Positions 49,146 through 57,899 are shown, numbered from the stretch's first letter. The stretch is DNA of 64,000 nt from Marivirga salinae (GCF_030503855.1 NZ_CP129971.1:3534001-3598000), one strand, 5' to 3'. Notes: generated by a model not told the origin, from the sequence alone. Program-made: numbers and translations.

Positions 49146-50126
49146 ATGAGAGAAATTCAATTTAGAGAAGCACTAAATGAAGCAATGTCCGAAGAAATGA
49201 GACGTGATGAAAACGTTTTCATTATGGGTGAGGAAGTAGCGGAATATAATGGTGCATATAAAGTAACCCAAGGGATGTTGGATGAATTCGGCCCAAAAAG
49301 AGTAATCGATACTCCTATTACCGAATTAGGATTCTCTGGAATTGGTGTAGGTGCCGCTATGAACGGAACACGACCAATAATCGAATTCATGACTTTTAAC
49401 TTTTCATTAGTAGCCATTGATCAGGTAATTAACTCGGCTGCTAAAATGATGAACATGTCGGGTGGTCAGTTTAACGTTCCTATTGTATTTAGAGGAGCAA
49501 CTGGTAATGCTGGTCAATTAGCTTCCCAACATTCTCAAAATTTTGAAAATTGGTATGCTAATACTCCTGGGCTAAAAGTAGTAGTCCCTTCTAATCCCTA
49601 TGATGCAAAAGGTTTATTAAAATCTGCCATTCGAGATAATGACCCCGTTATTTTTATGGAGTCGGAATTGATGTATGGTGATAAAGGAGAGGTTCCTGAA
49701 TCAGAATATTTAGAACCAATTGGAAAAGCCAAAATCACTAAAGAAGGAAGTGACGCCACTTTGATATCATTCGGTAAAATGATGAAAGTAGCTCATGCTG
49801 CTGCAGAGGAAATGGAAAAAGAGGGTCATTCAATTGAAGTAATTGACTTAAGAACAGTTAGACCCATTGATTATGCTACTATTTATGAATCTGTAAAGAA
49901 AACTAACAGATGTGTAATTGTAGAGGAAGCATGGCCGTTAGCATCAATTTCAGGAGATCTAGCATTTAATATTCAGAAAACCATTTTTGATTTCTTAGAT
50001 GCTCCAATTTTAAGAGTTAACAGTTTGGATGTCCCTGTTTCTTATGCCCCTACCCTTTTAGAGGCTGTTTTACCTAATAAAGAAAGAACAGTTAAGGCAT
50101 TAAGAAAAGTGATGTACTTAGATTAA
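49146..50126 (+). CDS. pdhB: Pyruvate dehydrogenase E1 component, beta subunit
   Basis: A 326-residue protein that matches E1-beta throughout: REALNEAMSEEMRRDENVFIMGEEVAEYNGAYK, the TPITELGFSGIGVGAA block, PIVFRGATGNAGQLASQHSQ and the C-terminal domain VIDLRTVRPID. With E1-alpha it binds thiamine diphosphate and decarboxylates pyruvate in the cytosolic dehydrogenase complex that feeds citrate synthase. No alpha, E2 or E3 gene is adjacent; scattered pdh genes are usual in Bacteroidota. It has a long spacer upstream and its own terminator. Confidence 0.95.
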   Translation: MREIQFREALNEAMSEEMRRDENVFIMGEEVAEYNGAYKVTQGMLDEFGPKRVIDTPITELGFSGIGVGAAMNGTRPIIEFMTFNFSLVAIDQVINSAAKMMNMSGGQFNVPIVFRGATGNAGQLASQHSQNFENWYANTPGLKVVVPSNPYDAKGLLKSAIRDNDPVIFMESELMYGDKGEVPESEYLEPIGKAKITKEGSDATLISFGKMMKVAHAAAEEMEKEGHSIEVIDLRTVRPIDYATIYESVKKTNRCVIVEEAWPLASISGDLAFNIQKTIFDFLDAPILRVNSLDVPVSYAPTLLEAVLPNKERTVKALRKVMYLD

Positions 50127-50145
50127 AATCATTAAATAATTATTG

Positions 50146-50181
50146 AAAAAGGCTAATCTTTAAACGGATTAGCCTTTTTTG
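50146..50181 (+). terminator. Terminator of pdhB
   Basis: A perfect 13-bp stem (50146-50158 with 50167-50179) with an 8-base loop ends in a T-run. It lies 19 bases after the stop codon. Confidence 0.93.
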
Positions 50182-50200
50182 TTTTCATCAAAACCAAATC

Positions 50201-50262
50201 CTAGCTATAGCTTAGATGCTGACACCACAGTCGGTGCGACCGGGGATGCAGGATGATATTAT
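50201..50262. other. GC-rich intergenic element of unknown nature
   Basis: Between the pdhB terminator and the sigma-factor gene, a 60-base patch is much richer in GC than its surroundings (around 50221-50254) and encodes nothing. It contains the palindrome AGCTATAGCT at 50203-50212 and a short stem CACC/GGTG (50223-50226 with 50233-50236). It resembles a dispersed intergenic repeat, but only one copy is visible in this window. Confidence 0.35.
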
Positions 50263-50355
50263 ATTTTCAATAAATGGTAAAAAATATCTAACTTATTTTA
50301 AAGTTTCATGCAACTACTCATAATTCCGTGAGTCTTTGGTATAGATTTAAGAAGA

Positions 50356-50937
50356 TTGGAAAAGAATAGTATATACATTCATCAGGATTTGATCATCAGC
50401 TGTAAAAATGGCGACCATAAGGCATTTAAAGAACTGTATATGCTTTATGCAAAATCAATGTTCAATATTGCTTTAAGGATTTTAAAGAATAGAGATGAAG
50501 CTGAGGATACTATTCAAGAAGCATTTATTAAAGCTTATAATAAAATTGATCAGTTCGACTTTCAGGCAACATTTGGTGCTTGGTTGAAAAAAATAGTAGT
50601 CAACCAAGCATTGGACTATCTTCGAAAAGAAAGTAAATGGCTGATGAATGATATTGAAAATGAAAATATAACAGAAGAAAGTGAAGTAGACTGGGAAGAT
50701 ATTGATTTAAAGGTTGATATAGTTAAAAAAGCAATTCATAATCTTCCTACAGGATTTAGGGCAGTAGCTAGTTTGTATTTATTTGAAGGCTATGAACATA
50801 AAGAAATTGCAGAAATACTCTCCATTTCGGAAAACACCTCTAAATCACAATTTCACAGAGCAAAGAAGAAAATAAAAGATTTTATAAAGCATTATGAGGA
50901 AGGAAACAGACAAACTGGATCAATTTATCAAGGATAA
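50356..50937 (+). CDS. ECF-type RNA polymerase sigma factor
   Basis: A 193-residue sigma-70 family protein with only regions 2 and 4. Region 2 is AFKELYMLYAKSMFNIALRILKNRDEAEDTIQEAFIKAY, with the -10 contact DFQATFGAWLKKIVVNQALDYLRKE. Region 4 is LPTGFRAVASLYLFEGYEHKEIAEILSISENTSKSQFHRAKKKIKDFI, a helix-turn-helix. It appears to start at TTG (50356). It overlaps the next gene by 44 bases and forms a three-gene overlapping set with a putative anti-sigma factor and a DUF4097 protein. Confidence 0.93.
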   Translation: MEKNSIYIHQDLIISCKNGDHKAFKELYMLYAKSMFNIALRILKNRDEAEDTIQEAFIKAYNKIDQFDFQATFGAWLKKIVVNQALDYLRKESKWLMNDIENENITEESEVDWEDIDLKVDIVKKAIHNLPTGFRAVASLYLFEGYEHKEIAEILSISENTSKSQFHRAKKKIKDFIKHYEEGNRQTGSIYQG

Positions 50938-51445
50938 TAAAAGTGATTTTGAATCAGATTTTAATCCAGAAAATAACTGGAATAAAATAGAATCGAAAAT
51001 ATCGAAAAATAAGAATCAAAATAATTCTGTTTGGATGATTGCTGCATCAATTGTTCTTCTACTTTCTTTAGGATGGTTGATTTATGATAGAGCTCAATTG
51101 ACTGACAAAATAAATGAACTGGAAAGTCTATCAGTTAACAATAAGCCCTATTCAGAAATTGAATCCTATTATCAGCAAAATATTGAAGAAAAAACTGCAT
51201 TAGTAAATCAAATATCAACAACAAAAAATATAGAAGTTAATACGGATTTAAAATCCTTAAATAAAAAATACGAGGAACTAAAAGCTAAAGTAAAAGAACA
51301 AGGAGGGCATCCGCAAGTGGTGAACGCTATGATTCAGAATTTACAAACGCAAATAGAAATCCTTGAACAACAACTGAACATCTTGCAAGATATACAGGAA
51401 TATAGTCAGAACGAAAATCAAGAAAACAATGCAATATCTATCTAA
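50894..51445 (+). CDS. Putative membrane anti-sigma factor with periplasmic coiled coil
   Basis: A 183-residue protein beginning 44 bases inside the sigma-factor gene. About 45 cytosolic residues (FNPENNWNKIESKISK, a short sigma-binding-like helix) precede a transmembrane helix (about 47-65). The remainder is a periplasmic coiled coil rich in Gln, Glu and Lys (LNKKYEELKAKVKEQ, LQTQIEILEQQLNIL). No zinc-binding HxxxCxxC motif is present, so it belongs to the non-zinc type if it is an anti-sigma factor. The role is inferred from position and topology, not from sequence similarity. Confidence 0.62.
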   Translation: MRKETDKLDQFIKDNKSDFESDFNPENNWNKIESKISKNKNQNNSVWMIAASIVLLLSLGWLIYDRAQLTDKINELESLSVNNKPYSEIESYYQQNIEEKTALVNQISTTKNIEVNTDLKSLNKKYEELKAKVKEQGGHPQVVNAMIQNLQTQIEILEQQLNILQDIQEYSQNENQENNAISI

Positions 51446-52490
51446 AATAATAATCGCTTTATGTATATTATTCAGCTCCATTTCATATGCTCAAAATGCA
51501 CAATATGGAATTATGGACAAGTCGTATACACCTGCTAGTAAATCAACTAAGCTAGAAATTTCGAATAATTTTGGGAATATAACGCTCGCACTTTGGGACA
51601 AAAACTCAATTTCAGTAAAAATAACCTTAGAAACAGAAGGGTATGATGAAAAAGAATCCAAAAAGATCTTGGATAAAATCGAATTAAAAACGAATATAAC
51701 TTCCAGTTTAATTTCGATTGAAACAAATCTAAAATCGCATAGTTCTACATCATTTCGTAAAAAAACTTTTAAAATAAATTATCAAATCAATTTACCTGAT
51801 GGTCACCCATTATTATTAAGCAATGAGTTTGGTAATATTTTCATGACTGATTATTCCGGAAAAACCACCATCAAGTTAGAATATGGCAACTTAACAGCTG
51901 GTAATTTAGGTGAATTGAATTTATCGCATGAATTTGGTAAAGGAGAAATAGAATCCATTACTAATGGTATATTTAATATGGATTATGTGGATGCATTTAC
52001 CTTATCGGATGCTAATGAACTAGAACTTGAAGCAGAGTTTTCGAAAATTGAAATTGGAAATATTAAGACAATCAATTTTGATATAGAATATGGGAATTTA
52101 TTGTTAGGAACTGTTTCAAATTTCGTAGGAGATTCAGAATTCTCCGAAATAGCCATAGATAAGCTTTACGACAATTTCAAATTGGATGCTGAATATGCAA
52201 GTGGTACAATTGAAATAAAACACCTTAGTAAAGACATCAAATCATTTCAATTAGACACAGAATTTTCTAAGTCTGAAATAAAAATTGAAAAAGGAGCTAA
52301 TTTAGGATTTGAGACAAAACACTCCTTTGGGAAACTAAAAACAGAAGGGAATAGCTTTAATTTTAGCAAAAAAATTAAAGACATGTCTGATGAAGCATAT
52401 AGTGGAACCATCGGAAGTCAGCCAAACAATGTAAAAACCACTCTAAAAATTAAAACAAATTATGGCGGCTGTACCATAATTGCAGAATAA
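51429..52490 (+). CDS. Exported DUF4097-like beta-repeat protein
   Basis: A 353-residue protein with an N-terminal signal peptide (to ISYAQ), starting 17 bases inside the anti-sigma gene. The mature part consists of repeated short beta strands with recurring EFGN/EYGN turns (ISNNFGNITL, LSNEFGNIFM, KLEYGNLTAG), the pattern of DUF4097 / adhesin-like right-handed beta-helix proteins. It is the third member of the overlapping sigma set and may be a periplasmic sensor or the output of the regulon. A strong bidirectional terminator follows. Confidence 0.75.
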   Translation: MQYLSKIIIALCILFSSISYAQNAQYGIMDKSYTPASKSTKLEISNNFGNITLALWDKNSISVKITLETEGYDEKESKKILDKIELKTNITSSLISIETNLKSHSSTSFRKKTFKINYQINLPDGHPLLLSNEFGNIFMTDYSGKTTIKLEYGNLTAGNLGELNLSHEFGKGEIESITNGIFNMDYVDAFTLSDANELELEAEFSKIEIGNIKTINFDIEYGNLLLGTVSNFVGDSEFSEIAIDKLYDNFKLDAEYASGTIEIKHLSKDIKSFQLDTEFSKSEIKIEKGANLGFETKHSFGKLKTEGNSFNFSKKIKDMSDEAYSGTIGSQPNNVKTTLKIKTNYGGCTIIAE

Positions 52491-52491
52491 C

Positions 52492-52530
52492 AAAAAAGGC
52501 TGTTTCAAATGATTTGAAACAGCCTTTTTT
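52492..52530. terminator. Bidirectional terminator between convergent genes
   Basis: A nearly perfect 19-bp inverted repeat (52492-52510 with 52512-52530) begins with A-run and ends with T-run, so it can stop transcription from both the DUF4097 gene and the DUF1573 gene. Confidence 0.94.
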
Positions 52531-52552
52531 GTTATTCTTTAAGAAAATATAA

Positions 52553-52951
52553 TTAGGAATCTGCTGGCAAAACATTTGTAGTAATTCTAACACTTCTTTC
52601 TTCACCAATATTAGATACAATTCTAATTACTTTTTTCTGTGTACCCATTTTACCTCTGCTATTGAATTTTACAGTAATCTCGCCTTTTGCACCAGGCGCA
52701 ATAGCTTCTCCTTTTGGATAACTAGGTACTGTACATCCGCAAGTAGTCTTAACATTTGAAATAATCAAAGGTTCCTTACCTGTGTTTTCAAATTTAAAAA
52801 CATGCTCTACAACATCACCTTGAGTAATATCACCAAAGTCATAATTCTCCTCTTCAAAAGTGATTTCTGGTCCATTCGTACTTTCAGTGCTTTGTGCTAT
52901 AGCACTCCCTAAAATTAAAAATGACGCGAAAAATAATATTGCCTTTTTCAT
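52553..52951 (-). CDS. DUF1573 exported protein
   Basis: A 132-residue exported protein with a signal peptide (1-19, to AIAQ). The mature domain is an Ig-like DUF1573 fold: ITFEEENYDFGDITQGDVVEHVFKFENTGKEPLIIS, then the family motif TTCGCTVPSYPK with two Cys, and KGEITVKFNSRGK. These domains are very common in Bacteroidota and probably act in the envelope; the biochemical role is unknown. It shares a bidirectional terminator with the convergent DUF4097 gene. Confidence 0.93.
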   Translation of the reverse strand: MKKAILFFASFLILGSAIAQSTESTNGPEITFEEENYDFGDITQGDVVEHVFKFENTGKEPLIISNVKTTCGCTVPSYPKGEAIAPGAKGEITVKFNSRGKMGTQKKVIRIVSNIGEERSVRITTNVLPADS

Positions 52952-53064
52952 AATTGAAATATTTGATTTTTTTACAATAGATAAAGTTACGAAAATTCAT
53001 TAAAAAGGATACTAAAAAGATAGATTATCAAATTGTAAAGCATTTCAAATACTACTGGCTTGTG

Positions 53065-54468
53065 CTAAAAAAATTTTTGATGAAAATTCACCAAAAACAA
53101 TTCATCAGTTGATCGAGTGATAGCTGTATAGAGCCATCGAATATATTCTTTATTTACCATTTCATCAGTCAAATAACCTTGATCGACAAAAACAGATTTC
53201 CATTGCCCACCTTGCGACTTATGACATGTTAATGCATAAGCAAACTTTATTTGTAATGCGTTAAGATAAGGATCCTTTTTAATTGCTGCTTTTCGCTCTG
53301 CTTTCGTTTCCAAATCCATATAATCCTCCGCCACCTGATTGTACAATTCCCTATATTCTTCATTGTTTAAAGATGGTCCTGTAGAATGAAGTGTATCAAG
53401 AATAACTTTAACTTGCAAATTTGGATGATCTTCATAATCCGTCAACCTGATTTCTAAATCTGCAAAGCGCAATCCATACATCTCCTCAAAATTAATCACT
53501 TTCACTACTTCCATGAAGTCACCATTGGCTAAAAATCCCCCAGGAGTATCTTCGGTTTGATATACATAATTATTCTTAACAATCATTAAGAAATCTCCTG
53601 CCTCCAACTCTCCTTCCATAAAATGGATTTGTCTTCTTATGTATTCATTGTACTGAACCGCCATTTTGTTTGATCTACAGATAATAACTGTATTTTCTAT
53701 CCCATACTTATCATAGGAATATCGCAAACCGTCTTCCAGCCTTTCACCAGTCATTCTAAAAATATCCTTAAAGGAATTAGTCGTGAAATGAATGTTAAAT
53801 TCCTTTTTTGACAATTCTCCCCTGAGCACAGTTGCATTATAAAGAATTCCTGAATCTTGAGCCTGACGCATTACCTCAGTTAAAACTGTTTCAATAACTT
53901 CAGACCTGTAATTACTCTTCAAAAAATTAGCGTCCAGGCCAGCACTATTTAACTTTCCTACAGGTGGTAACTGAGCATCATCACCGATGAATAAAATCTT
54001 ATTCCCCTTATTTTCAAATACATACTTAATGATGTCATCTAATAAGCTGCTGTTTCCAAAGCCTTTTTCATCAGAAAGCATACTTGCTTCATCTATAATA
54101 AAAAGTGTCTTTTCATGATAATTCTTCTGAAGGGAAAAATTAGGCTCTCCACTGCCTACTTCCGAAGTCTGACGATAAATTTTCTTATGAATTGTTAATG
54201 CTAACCTTTTTGAATAATTACTCATCACCTTGGCTGCCCTACCAGTTGGCGCCATCAGGACATACTTATAATTAAATAATGGTAAGAATTTTACCAAAGC
54301 ACTCACAATCGTAGTCTTACCAGTTCCTGCATAACCCTTCAAAAGCAAAATTGGCCTATCAGTATCATCCAGATTAAAAAAGGGATCTAACGCTTTGAAA
54401 AATTGAGACTGACCAGACGTTGGCTCAAAAGGGAATTTTGACCTTATGATGCTAGAAGCACTAGGCAT
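53065..54468 (-). CDS. RecD-like superfamily 1B helicase / AAA ATPase
   Basis: A 467-residue cytosolic ATPase. Walker A is GYAGTGKT at residues 45-52, Walker B is TLFIIDEASML at about 120, and the motif GDDAQLPPVG follows. The C-terminal UvrD-like part has FAYALTCHKSQGGQWKSVFVD and LYTAITRSTDELFLVN. These are hallmarks of 5'-3' RecD2/Dda-type helicases. It lacks a RecB partner, so it is of the stand-alone Bacteroidota type. It overlaps the thioesterase gene upstream by eight bases, so the two are co-transcribed. Confidence 0.9.
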   Translation of the reverse strand: MPSASSIIRSKFPFEPTSGQSQFFKALDPFFNLDDTDRPILLLKGYAGTGKTTIVSALVKFLPLFNYKYVLMAPTGRAAKVMSNYSKRLALTIHKKIYRQTSEVGSGEPNFSLQKNYHEKTLFIIDEASMLSDEKGFGNSSLLDDIIKYVFENKGNKILFIGDDAQLPPVGKLNSAGLDANFLKSNYRSEVIETVLTEVMRQAQDSGILYNATVLRGELSKKEFNIHFTTNSFKDIFRMTGERLEDGLRYSYDKYGIENTVIICRSNKMAVQYNEYIRRQIHFMEGELEAGDFLMIVKNNYVYQTEDTPGGFLANGDFMEVVKVINFEEMYGLRFADLEIRLTDYEDHPNLQVKVILDTLHSTGPSLNNEEYRELYNQVAEDYMDLETKAERKAAIKKDPYLNALQIKFAYALTCHKSQGGQWKSVFVDQGYLTDEMVNKEYIRWLYTAITRSTDELFLVNFHQKFF

Positions 54469-54922
54469 TCATTTTGTGATTGATATCTTGAGGAGTAATA
54501 ACCGCCATTGTAGTAGTTGCTTTCGCAATTAAATTACGCTTTTCACCATCAACAGCCCAAATTTCCGCTTCACAAAAATTCAATTTCCTTCCTCTTTTTA
54601 TCACAGAACCAATTGCATGTAATCTCTCACCCATACCCGCCTTAAAATAGGAAACTTTAATTTCTGCTGTTACCACATGACAATCCATAGGAACTGTAGT
54701 GTAGGCTGCAAAACCTGCTACTATATCAGCTATAGTAGCTGTTACACCACCGTGAACTAATCCTTTTTGTTGTTTATGTATTTTCTGAATATCTAGCCAA
54801 CCTTCAGTTCTACCTTCTTCAATTACGGACAGATCAAAACCTATATGTTTCATGAATTCTTGCCGTTCCAAAAATTTCTCTACTCTTAACTTAAAATCGA
54901 TTGTTGCTGTTTTTTCCTGCAT
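54461..54922 (-). CDS. PaaI-type hotdog-fold thioesterase
   Basis: A 153-residue protein; I chose the ATG at 54922 because the extension to 54991 would overlap the divergent NUDIX gene and adds a hydrophobic stretch that looks untranslated. The hotdog signature is GLVHGGVTATIADIVAGFAAYT, followed by VVTAEIKVSYFKAGMGERLHAIG and FCEAEIWAVDGEKRNLIAKATTTM. Such enzymes hydrolyse acyl-CoA or aryl-CoA thioesters in the cytosol. Substrate unknown. Its stop overlaps the helicase start by eight bases. Confidence 0.88.
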   Translation of the reverse strand: MQEKTATIDFKLRVEKFLERQEFMKHIGFDLSVIEEGRTEGWLDIQKIHKQQKGLVHGGVTATIADIVAGFAAYTTVPMDCHVVTAEIKVSYFKAGMGERLHAIGSVIKRGRKLNFCEAEIWAVDGEKRNLIAKATTTMAVITPQDINHKMNA

Positions 54923-54962
54923 TTTGTGTAATTTCAAATAATTCACAAATATAAGAATATTG

Positions 54963-55469
54963 ATGATTGCAAATGCAAAGGAAAGTGTCAATCGAAAATT
55001 TGGTGGGAAAGTTAGAGTAAGAGTTGGAGGGATTTTAATTGAGAAAAATAAAATTCTACTTTTAAAACATGAAGGTGTAGGTAAAAAAGAATTTTTATGG
55101 TCACCACCTGGGGGCGGAATGGAATTTGGTGAAAATGCAGAAGAAAATTTAAAAAGAGAATTTTTTGAAGAAACGGGATTAAATATCCTTGTTCAGGAGT
55201 TATTATTTGTAAATGAATTTATGAATGATAAAATTCATGCAATTGAATTTTTTTTTAAAGTAGAAAAAACCGGAGGAATTCTTAAATTGGGCAATGATCC
55301 TGAAATGGGGAATCAACAAATTTTAAGTGATTTAGCATTTTTTGATGAAAATAAATTAATAAACACAGAAAACGACTACTTACACAACATGTTTATTGGA
55401 ATAAATAAACCCCAAGAAGTTTTAAATCTTAAAGGATATTTTAAATTTGTGAATAATTCCATAAAATAG
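54963..55469 (+). CDS. NUDIX hydrolase
   Basis: A 168-residue protein with the ATG at 54963 preferred (an overlapping TTG lies just before it). The Nudix box is complete: GGGMEFGENAEENLKREF then FEETGL, that is Gx5Ex7REx2EExG, which binds divalent metal for cleavage of nucleoside-diphosphate-linked substrates. Substrate unknown. It is divergent from the thioesterase gene with about 40 bases between the starts, so promoters must overlap. The protein is rich in Lys, Asn and Ile, in line with the local base composition. Confidence 0.93.
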   Translation: MIANAKESVNRKFGGKVRVRVGGILIEKNKILLLKHEGVGKKEFLWSPPGGGMEFGENAEENLKREFFEETGLNILVQELLFVNEFMNDKIHAIEFFFKVEKTGGILKLGNDPEMGNQQILSDLAFFDENKLINTENDYLHNMFIGINKPQEVLNLKGYFKFVNNSIK

Positions 55470-55509
55470 CGTTTTAAAATAATTTCTAAATAGAGAAAAA
55501 AATAAAAAG

Positions 55510-56082
55510 ATGAGTAAAACAAAGATTTTATCAGTAGTTTTCTTCGTAATAGCGATCGTAATTGCTTACTTTTTTGTAGACAGCATTGCCTATGATATTC
55601 GACAAGAAAAAAAGATTAGACGAGAAGAAGCTCGAGTGATTAATAAATTGAAGCAAATTCGTTCCGGTATGATTGCCTATCAAAGAGTTGTAGGTCAATA
55701 TACAAGTGACTGGGATAAATTAATTAACTTTATTGATACTGGCGACTTTTACTTAACTGAAAGATCAGAAACTATTATTCCAAGAGAATATGGTGGTGAC
55801 AGTGTTGTGATAAACATTGACACCCTTGGAACTATCCCTGTCTATGATTCCTTATATGCAGATATTAAAAATTTCAATTTACAGAATTTGCCATACAAAC
55901 CAGGTACAAAAAAGAAATTTGAAATTTTTGCTGACAAAATTGTAAAGGGTTCGGTTAAAGTTGATGTTTTTGAGGTTAAAGATCCAGATCCGATCAACCC
56001 AAAGAGAAGAGAAGACAATAACGATAAAGCACTAAGAGTAGGTTCTAGATCAGAAGTTACAACATCAGGAAACTGGGAATAA
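55510..56082 (+). CDS. Single-pass membrane protein of unknown function
   Basis: A 190-residue protein with one N-terminal transmembrane helix (about residues 6-25), followed by a charged helix (RQEKKIRREEARVINKLKQIRSGMIAYQRVVGQYTSDWDKLINFI) and a beta-rich C-terminal region. The helix resembles the N-terminal region of pilin-like or secretion-associated proteins, but I do not recognise the family. It begins 40 bases after the NUDIX gene and is separated by four bases from the DUF3822 gene, so it is likely in one operon with DUF3822 and coaD. Confidence 0.7.
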   Translation: MSKTKILSVVFFVIAIVIAYFFVDSIAYDIRQEKKIRREEARVINKLKQIRSGMIAYQRVVGQYTSDWDKLINFIDTGDFYLTERSETIIPREYGGDSVVINIDTLGTIPVYDSLYADIKNFNLQNLPYKPGTKKKFEIFADKIVKGSVKVDVFEVKDPDPINPKRREDNNDKALRVGSRSEVTTSGNWE

Positions 56083-56086
56083 TATT

Positions 56087-56974
56087 TTGGATATAACAAA
56101 GGAAAAAGTATACAAGCCTATTAAGAAGGTCAAAGATGATAAATTCTCTATTGATAAAATTGAGCAATACTGCTTAATTTTAGAAATCGGAGAACGAGAC
56201 CTTCAGGTGTCTATTATTGATATTAAATCAAATAGGGTTTTAATCCTTGAAGATTATAGCTTAAATAAAACTACAGATGAACATCAAAAAGTGCAGGTAT
56301 TAAAAGCACTTTTTGATTCTCATCATCTTTTGATGGTTGGATTTTGGAAGGAAGTAATTTTGTGTTTTAAAACACCAAAATACTGCCTATCTCCCCTATC
56401 CTACTTTTCTAAAGATAATGCTCGTGCAATTCTAAAAATGAATTGTGAGGTAGCAAAAGACGAATCAGTAGGATATTACAAAGTAAATAGCAATAATTCT
56501 GTTAATATTTTCACCTATCAAAAAGAGGTATTAAAATTTGTTCGATCTATTTATGTGAATAGTAAGATAAAAGTAACACACCAGAGTGGTATGTTAATAA
56601 ATGCTATTCTATATAATCCTCCCTTTGCAAATGAGAATGAACTTTCATTATATATTGACAGATTTTATCTTCACGCAGCGGTAACCAATAATGGGAAATT
56701 ACTCTATTTCAATTCTTTCAAGATTCAAAAATTTGAAGAATATACACGATATATTAATTTGATATGTCACGAATTTAAAATCCTTAAAAAAGAAGGAGTT
56801 ATTAATCTTTGGGGCTTCATTAAAAAAGATTCATCACATTTTAATGCATTAAAAAAAGACTTCCCAACTTTAGAAATTGGAACCCGGACTAAAAAACTAA
56901 ACTTCGGATTTAAATTTGATGAAATTGCCGAACATCAATATTTTGATGTATTTGGAAATTATTTCAATCTCTAA
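56087..56974 (+). CDS. DUF3822 family protein
   Basis: A 295-residue cytosolic protein with DUF3822 features: CLILEIGERDLQVSIID near the start, a repeated strand pattern resembling a duplicated actin-like ATPase fold, LSLYIDRFYLHAAVTNNGKLLYFNSF, and LWGFIKKDS near the end. In many Bacteroidota it precedes rsmD and coaD; here rsmD is missing between it and coaD. It starts at TTG (56087), four bases after the previous stop. Function unknown; the genomic link to coaD is the only clue. Confidence 0.75.
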   Translation: MDITKEKVYKPIKKVKDDKFSIDKIEQYCLILEIGERDLQVSIIDIKSNRVLILEDYSLNKTTDEHQKVQVLKALFDSHHLLMVGFWKEVILCFKTPKYCLSPLSYFSKDNARAILKMNCEVAKDESVGYYKVNSNNSVNIFTYQKEVLKFVRSIYVNSKIKVTHQSGMLINAILYNPPFANENELSLYIDRFYLHAAVTNNGKLLYFNSFKIQKFEEYTRYINLICHEFKILKKEGVINLWGFIKKDSSHFNALKKDFPTLEIGTRTKKLNFGFKFDEIAEHQYFDVFGNYFNL

Positions 56975-56976
56975 TT

Positions 56977-57441
56977 ATGCCAAAAAGAATAGCGATTTTT
57001 CCTGGTTCATTTGATCCTTTTACTAAAGGTCATTTTGATATAGTGGAAAGAGGACTTAAGATTTTTGATGAAATAGTGATCGCTATTGGTTATAATTCTA
57101 AAAAACAAAATCGCTATTTCAATATTGATTTAATGGTTACTAAGCTAGAAGAAACCTTTCAAAACGAGCCGAAAGTATCTGTTATAGTTTACAATAAATT
57201 AACCTCAAATCTTGCGAGAGACCTGGGGGCAGGGTTTTTATTGAGAGGCTTGAGAAACACTACTGATTTTGAGTATGAAAACAGTATTGCACAGGTTAAC
57301 AAATATTTAAATGAAGGACTTGAATCAGTTTTCCTTATAACAGCTCCTGAATATGCGGCTATCAGCTCTACTATAATCCGTGAAGTTCATAAATTTCGTG
57401 GAGATGTAGATGAATTCCTTCCATACAAAATTGAAGAATAA
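56977..57441 (+). CDS. coaD: Phosphopantetheine adenylyltransferase
   Basis: A 154-residue enzyme, standard length, that transfers AMP from ATP to 4'-phosphopantetheine in coenzyme A synthesis. The nucleotidyltransferase motif PGSFDPFTKGHFDIVERG is at residues 9-26 (the T.GH histidine included), LLRGLRNTTDFEYE lies in the middle, and AAISSTIIREVHKFRGDV is near the end. It starts two bases after the DUF3822 stop. The 217 bases downstream contain a short hairpin (57453-57467) without T-run and otherwise nothing recognisable. Confidence 0.96.
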   Translation: MPKRIAIFPGSFDPFTKGHFDIVERGLKIFDEIVIAIGYNSKKQNRYFNIDLMVTKLEETFQNEPKVSVIVYNKLTSNLARDLGAGFLLRGLRNTTDFEYENSIAQVNKYLNEGLESVFLITAPEYAAISSTIIREVHKFRGDVDEFLPYKIEE

Positions 57442-57658
57442 ATATCATCTGACCTTTTCAAAAAAGGGAATCATCCTATTCTAATATCTCTGCCGGCAAT
57501 CACTAATACATATAAATTTTCTATATCAATAGGCTGAAATATGGAACGCAAAAACCATTTAACCAAGAAATAAAAAAATCTTAAAATTTATTTCATACTA
57601 AGTTCATACAACTTATTTAAAAATACGTTACATTTCGCTATATAAAATACACAATAAA

Positions 57659-57895
57659 ATGGCACTTAATGAAGCATCGGATTTCGCCCAGTTTGACGAA
57701 TACGATGAAAAAGACTACGATGATGATCTCGAAGATGATTATTTTGATGACGACACTGATGACATCAAATTAAATGCTGATGAGGATGACGACACTTGGC
57801 GATTTAAAATCGATGATAGTATGGAGGATGAAGATGGAGACGGAGATTTCGATTTTGATGATGACGATCTGAGAAAAGATTTAGGCGATTTTTAA
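57659..57895 (+). CDS. Extremely acidic small protein, function unknown
   Basis: A 78-residue protein in which about half the residues are Asp or Glu (38 of 78 by count), with aromatic residues interspersed (DEYDEK, DDYFDDDTDD, FDFDDDD). There is no signal peptide or membrane segment. It starts at ATG and is followed by its own terminator, which supports it as a true gene. Such proteins can act as nucleic-acid mimics, as chaperones for basic partners or as calcium binders; nothing here distinguishes these. Confidence 0.75.
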   Translation: MALNEASDFAQFDEYDEKDYDDDLEDDYFDDDTDDIKLNADEDDDTWRFKIDDSMEDEDGDGDFDFDDDDLRKDLGDF

Positions 57896-57899
57896 TAAG

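Noticed and set aside
57453..57467. Terminator after coaD
   Set aside because: CCTTTT/AAAAGG forms a weak 6-bp hairpin with a 3-base loop and no T-run, so it is not convincing.
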